Origin: an uncultured Roseobacter sp.
GTDB lineage: Bacteria; Pseudomonadota; Alphaproteobacteria; Rhodobacterales; Rhodobacteraceae
Length of the DNA stretch: 64,000 nucleotides
Assembly: GCF_947491795.1 (NCBI RefSeq)
Contig: NZ_CANLKW010000008.1
Coordinates: 29,799-93,798, forward strand
Direction of reading: 5' to 3'
Part shown: positions 63,219-64,000 of the stretch, one piece after another
Numbering within the stretch: the stretch's first letter is position 1
How the letters are laid out: every line of letters begins with the position of its first letter
Program-made: the position numbers and the translations under genes
Notes under the pieces: model-generated
What the model was told of the DNA's origin: nothing
What the model saw: the letters and a program-made list of their open reading frames with translations, nothing else
The model's database searches: none

Positions 63219-64000
63219 ATGAGTCTGAGAACGCTTCTTGTCACAACATCTTTTGTTGTATCGGCATCCGTATGGTCGGTCGTTGCATCGCAGCCCGCAA
63301 TCGCGCAGCAAACAGGCACTACTCTCAATCAGTGTACCACGGCAGCAACCGGCGGCGCTGTAGACTCTCTTTCAATCGATGCACTCTGTGGCTGCGAAAC
63401 GGTCACATCCGGATTTATCGAATATATTCAGCAGCATCCCAATTTCGTCGATATTCTTCTCGGCACCGGCGAACAGTGCCCGGGCCTGTCTTTGTTACTG
63501 TCAGATAACCCGACGGCCAGCATTATTCCTGACGACCCGACCGGCAGCACTATCCCTGACGACCCGACCGGCAGCACTGCGGCCGGCACCGGTAACAGCG
63601 ATGAGGACACGGCCGATCCCGCGACGGGAGGCGACGGTGGCACAGGTGACGGCGGCACCGGCACAGGAGATGGCGGCACCGGCACAGGTGACGGCGGCAC
63701 CGGCACAGGTGACGGCGGCACCGGCACAGGAGATGGCGGCACCGGCACAGGTGATGGCGGCACCGGCACAGGTGACGGCGGCACCGGCACAGGTGACGGC
63801 GGCACCGGCACAGGTGATGGCGGCACCGGCACAGGAGATGGCGGCACCGGCACAGGAGATGGCGGCACCGGCACAGGTGACGGCGGCACCGGCACAGGAG
63901 ATGGCGGCACCGGCACAGGTGACGGCGGCACCGGCACAGGTGATGGCGGCACCGGCACAGGTGACGGCGGCACCGGCACAGGTGACGGCGGCACCGGCAC
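63219..64000 (+). CDS. Secreted protein with (GDGGTGT)n repeats (partial, C-terminus beyond window)
   Basis: The frame is open to the right edge (260 codons visible). The start ATG follows AAAGGAAGAATT. Residues 1-~30 are a signal peptide (MSLRTLLVTTSFVVSAS ... AIA|QQTG), so the protein is exported. A short N-terminal domain carries cysteines in NQCTT, LCGCET and EQCPG, likely disulfide-forming. Two IPDDPTGST units (27-bp period) follow, then an acidic linker, then at least 17 GDGGTGT heptads. Such Asp/Gly repeats suggest a flexible, possibly calcium-binding, extracellular or wall-spanning stalk. The C-terminal domain, which would show its role, is not in the window. Confidence 0.85.
   Translation, partial: MSLRTLLVTTSFVVSASVWSVVASQPAIAQQTGTTLNQCTTAATGGAVDSLSIDALCGCETVTSGFIEYIQQHPNFVDILLGTGEQCPGLSLLLSDNPTASIIPDDPTGSTIPDDPTGSTAAGTGNSDEDTADPATGGDGGTGDGGTGTGDGGTGTGDGGTGTGDGGTGTGDGGTGTGDGGTGTGDGGTGTGDGGTGTGDGGTGTGDGGTGTGDGGTGTGDGGTGTGDGGTGTGDGGTGTGDGGTGTGDGGTGTGDGGTG
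63645..64000 (+). repeat. 21-bp tandem repeat encoding GDGGTGT, at least 17 copies
   Basis: Seventeen consecutive 21-bp units are visible, the last cut one base short by the window edge. Differences are confined to synonymous third positions (GGT/GGA and GAC/GAT), so units are nearly identical in DNA and identical in protein. This points to recent expansion or ongoing homogenisation and to copy-number variation between strains. Confidence 0.95.

Noticed and set aside
63428..64000. A minus-strand open frame of PVPPSPV repeats
   Set aside because: It is the reverse complement of the GDGGTGT repeat. The plus-strand frame has a ribosome site, a signal peptide and a normal N-terminal domain, so it is the real gene.
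63645..64000. CRISPR-like array
   Set aside because: The 21-bp units are directly tandem with no spacers and keep one reading frame; they are a coding repeat.

Overview
The window looks like a chromosomal stretch from a marine alphaproteobacterium of the Rhodobacterales (Roseobacter-type). The reasons are the high GC content, densely packed ATGA-coupled ABC transporter operons, a Rhizobium-style divergent rha locus, a methanethiol-oxidase/selenium-binding protein and a consensus CtrA box. I saw no rRNA, tRNA, CRISPR array, insertion sequence or replication origin.

Region 1 (1-8167) is an amino-sugar locus. A carbohydrate ABC transporter (binding protein plus two permeases; no ATPase in view), a Gfo/Idh/MocA dehydrogenase cut by the left edge, and a MurNAc-6-phosphate etherase read leftward. 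A BadF-type sugar kinase, a GntR/UTRA regulator, a SIS-domain glucosamine-6-phosphate deaminase and NagA read rightward. Together they suggest MurNAc/GlcNAc uptake, phosphorylation, lactyl-ether cleavage, deacetylation and deamination to fructose-6-phosphate. The shared promoter region has GGTAT half-sites at 11-bp spacing.

Region 2 (8587-13557) is one 1656-aa membrane protein with about five membrane segments, degenerate ~32-residue repeats and a C-terminal OmpA-like domain; its function is unknown.

Region 3 (13774-24429) is a complete L-rhamnose locus: rhaRSTPQUK leftward and rhaDI rightward, around an operator region with TGATTG half-sites phased at 10 and 20 bp.

Region 4 (24544-36283) is a nitrogen-compound locus. 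RpiR regulator, glutamine-synthetase-like ligase, DavA, DavB and an acetamidase/formamidase read leftward. An N-formylglutamate amidohydrolase, an isochorismatase-like hydrolase and a complete LIV-type ABC transporter read rightward. An RpiR-type palindrome and a good sigma-70 promoter lie between them. Lysine or related amino acids are the likeliest feedstock.

Region 5 (36359-43019) holds an IclR regulator divergent from a selenium-binding protein/methanethiol oxidase, a [2Fe-2S] ferredoxin and a CoA-binding protein. It then has a two-component cluster: a CHASE-type histidine kinase and three stand-alone receivers, with a CtrA consensus site between two of the receivers.

Region 6 (43367-64000) is the most unusual part. 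Three translationally coupled giant genes (2554, 1029 and 1043 aa) converge on a 1573-aa protein. That protein carries every ligand of a galactose-oxidase-type copper radical site and a C-terminal tail of four Cys/His-rich CPWSG modules. A flavodoxin-fold reductase and a secreted protein with at least 17 GDGGTGT repeats (cut by the right edge) follow. None of the giant proteins has an obvious signal peptide. This block is the best candidate for an undescribed system.
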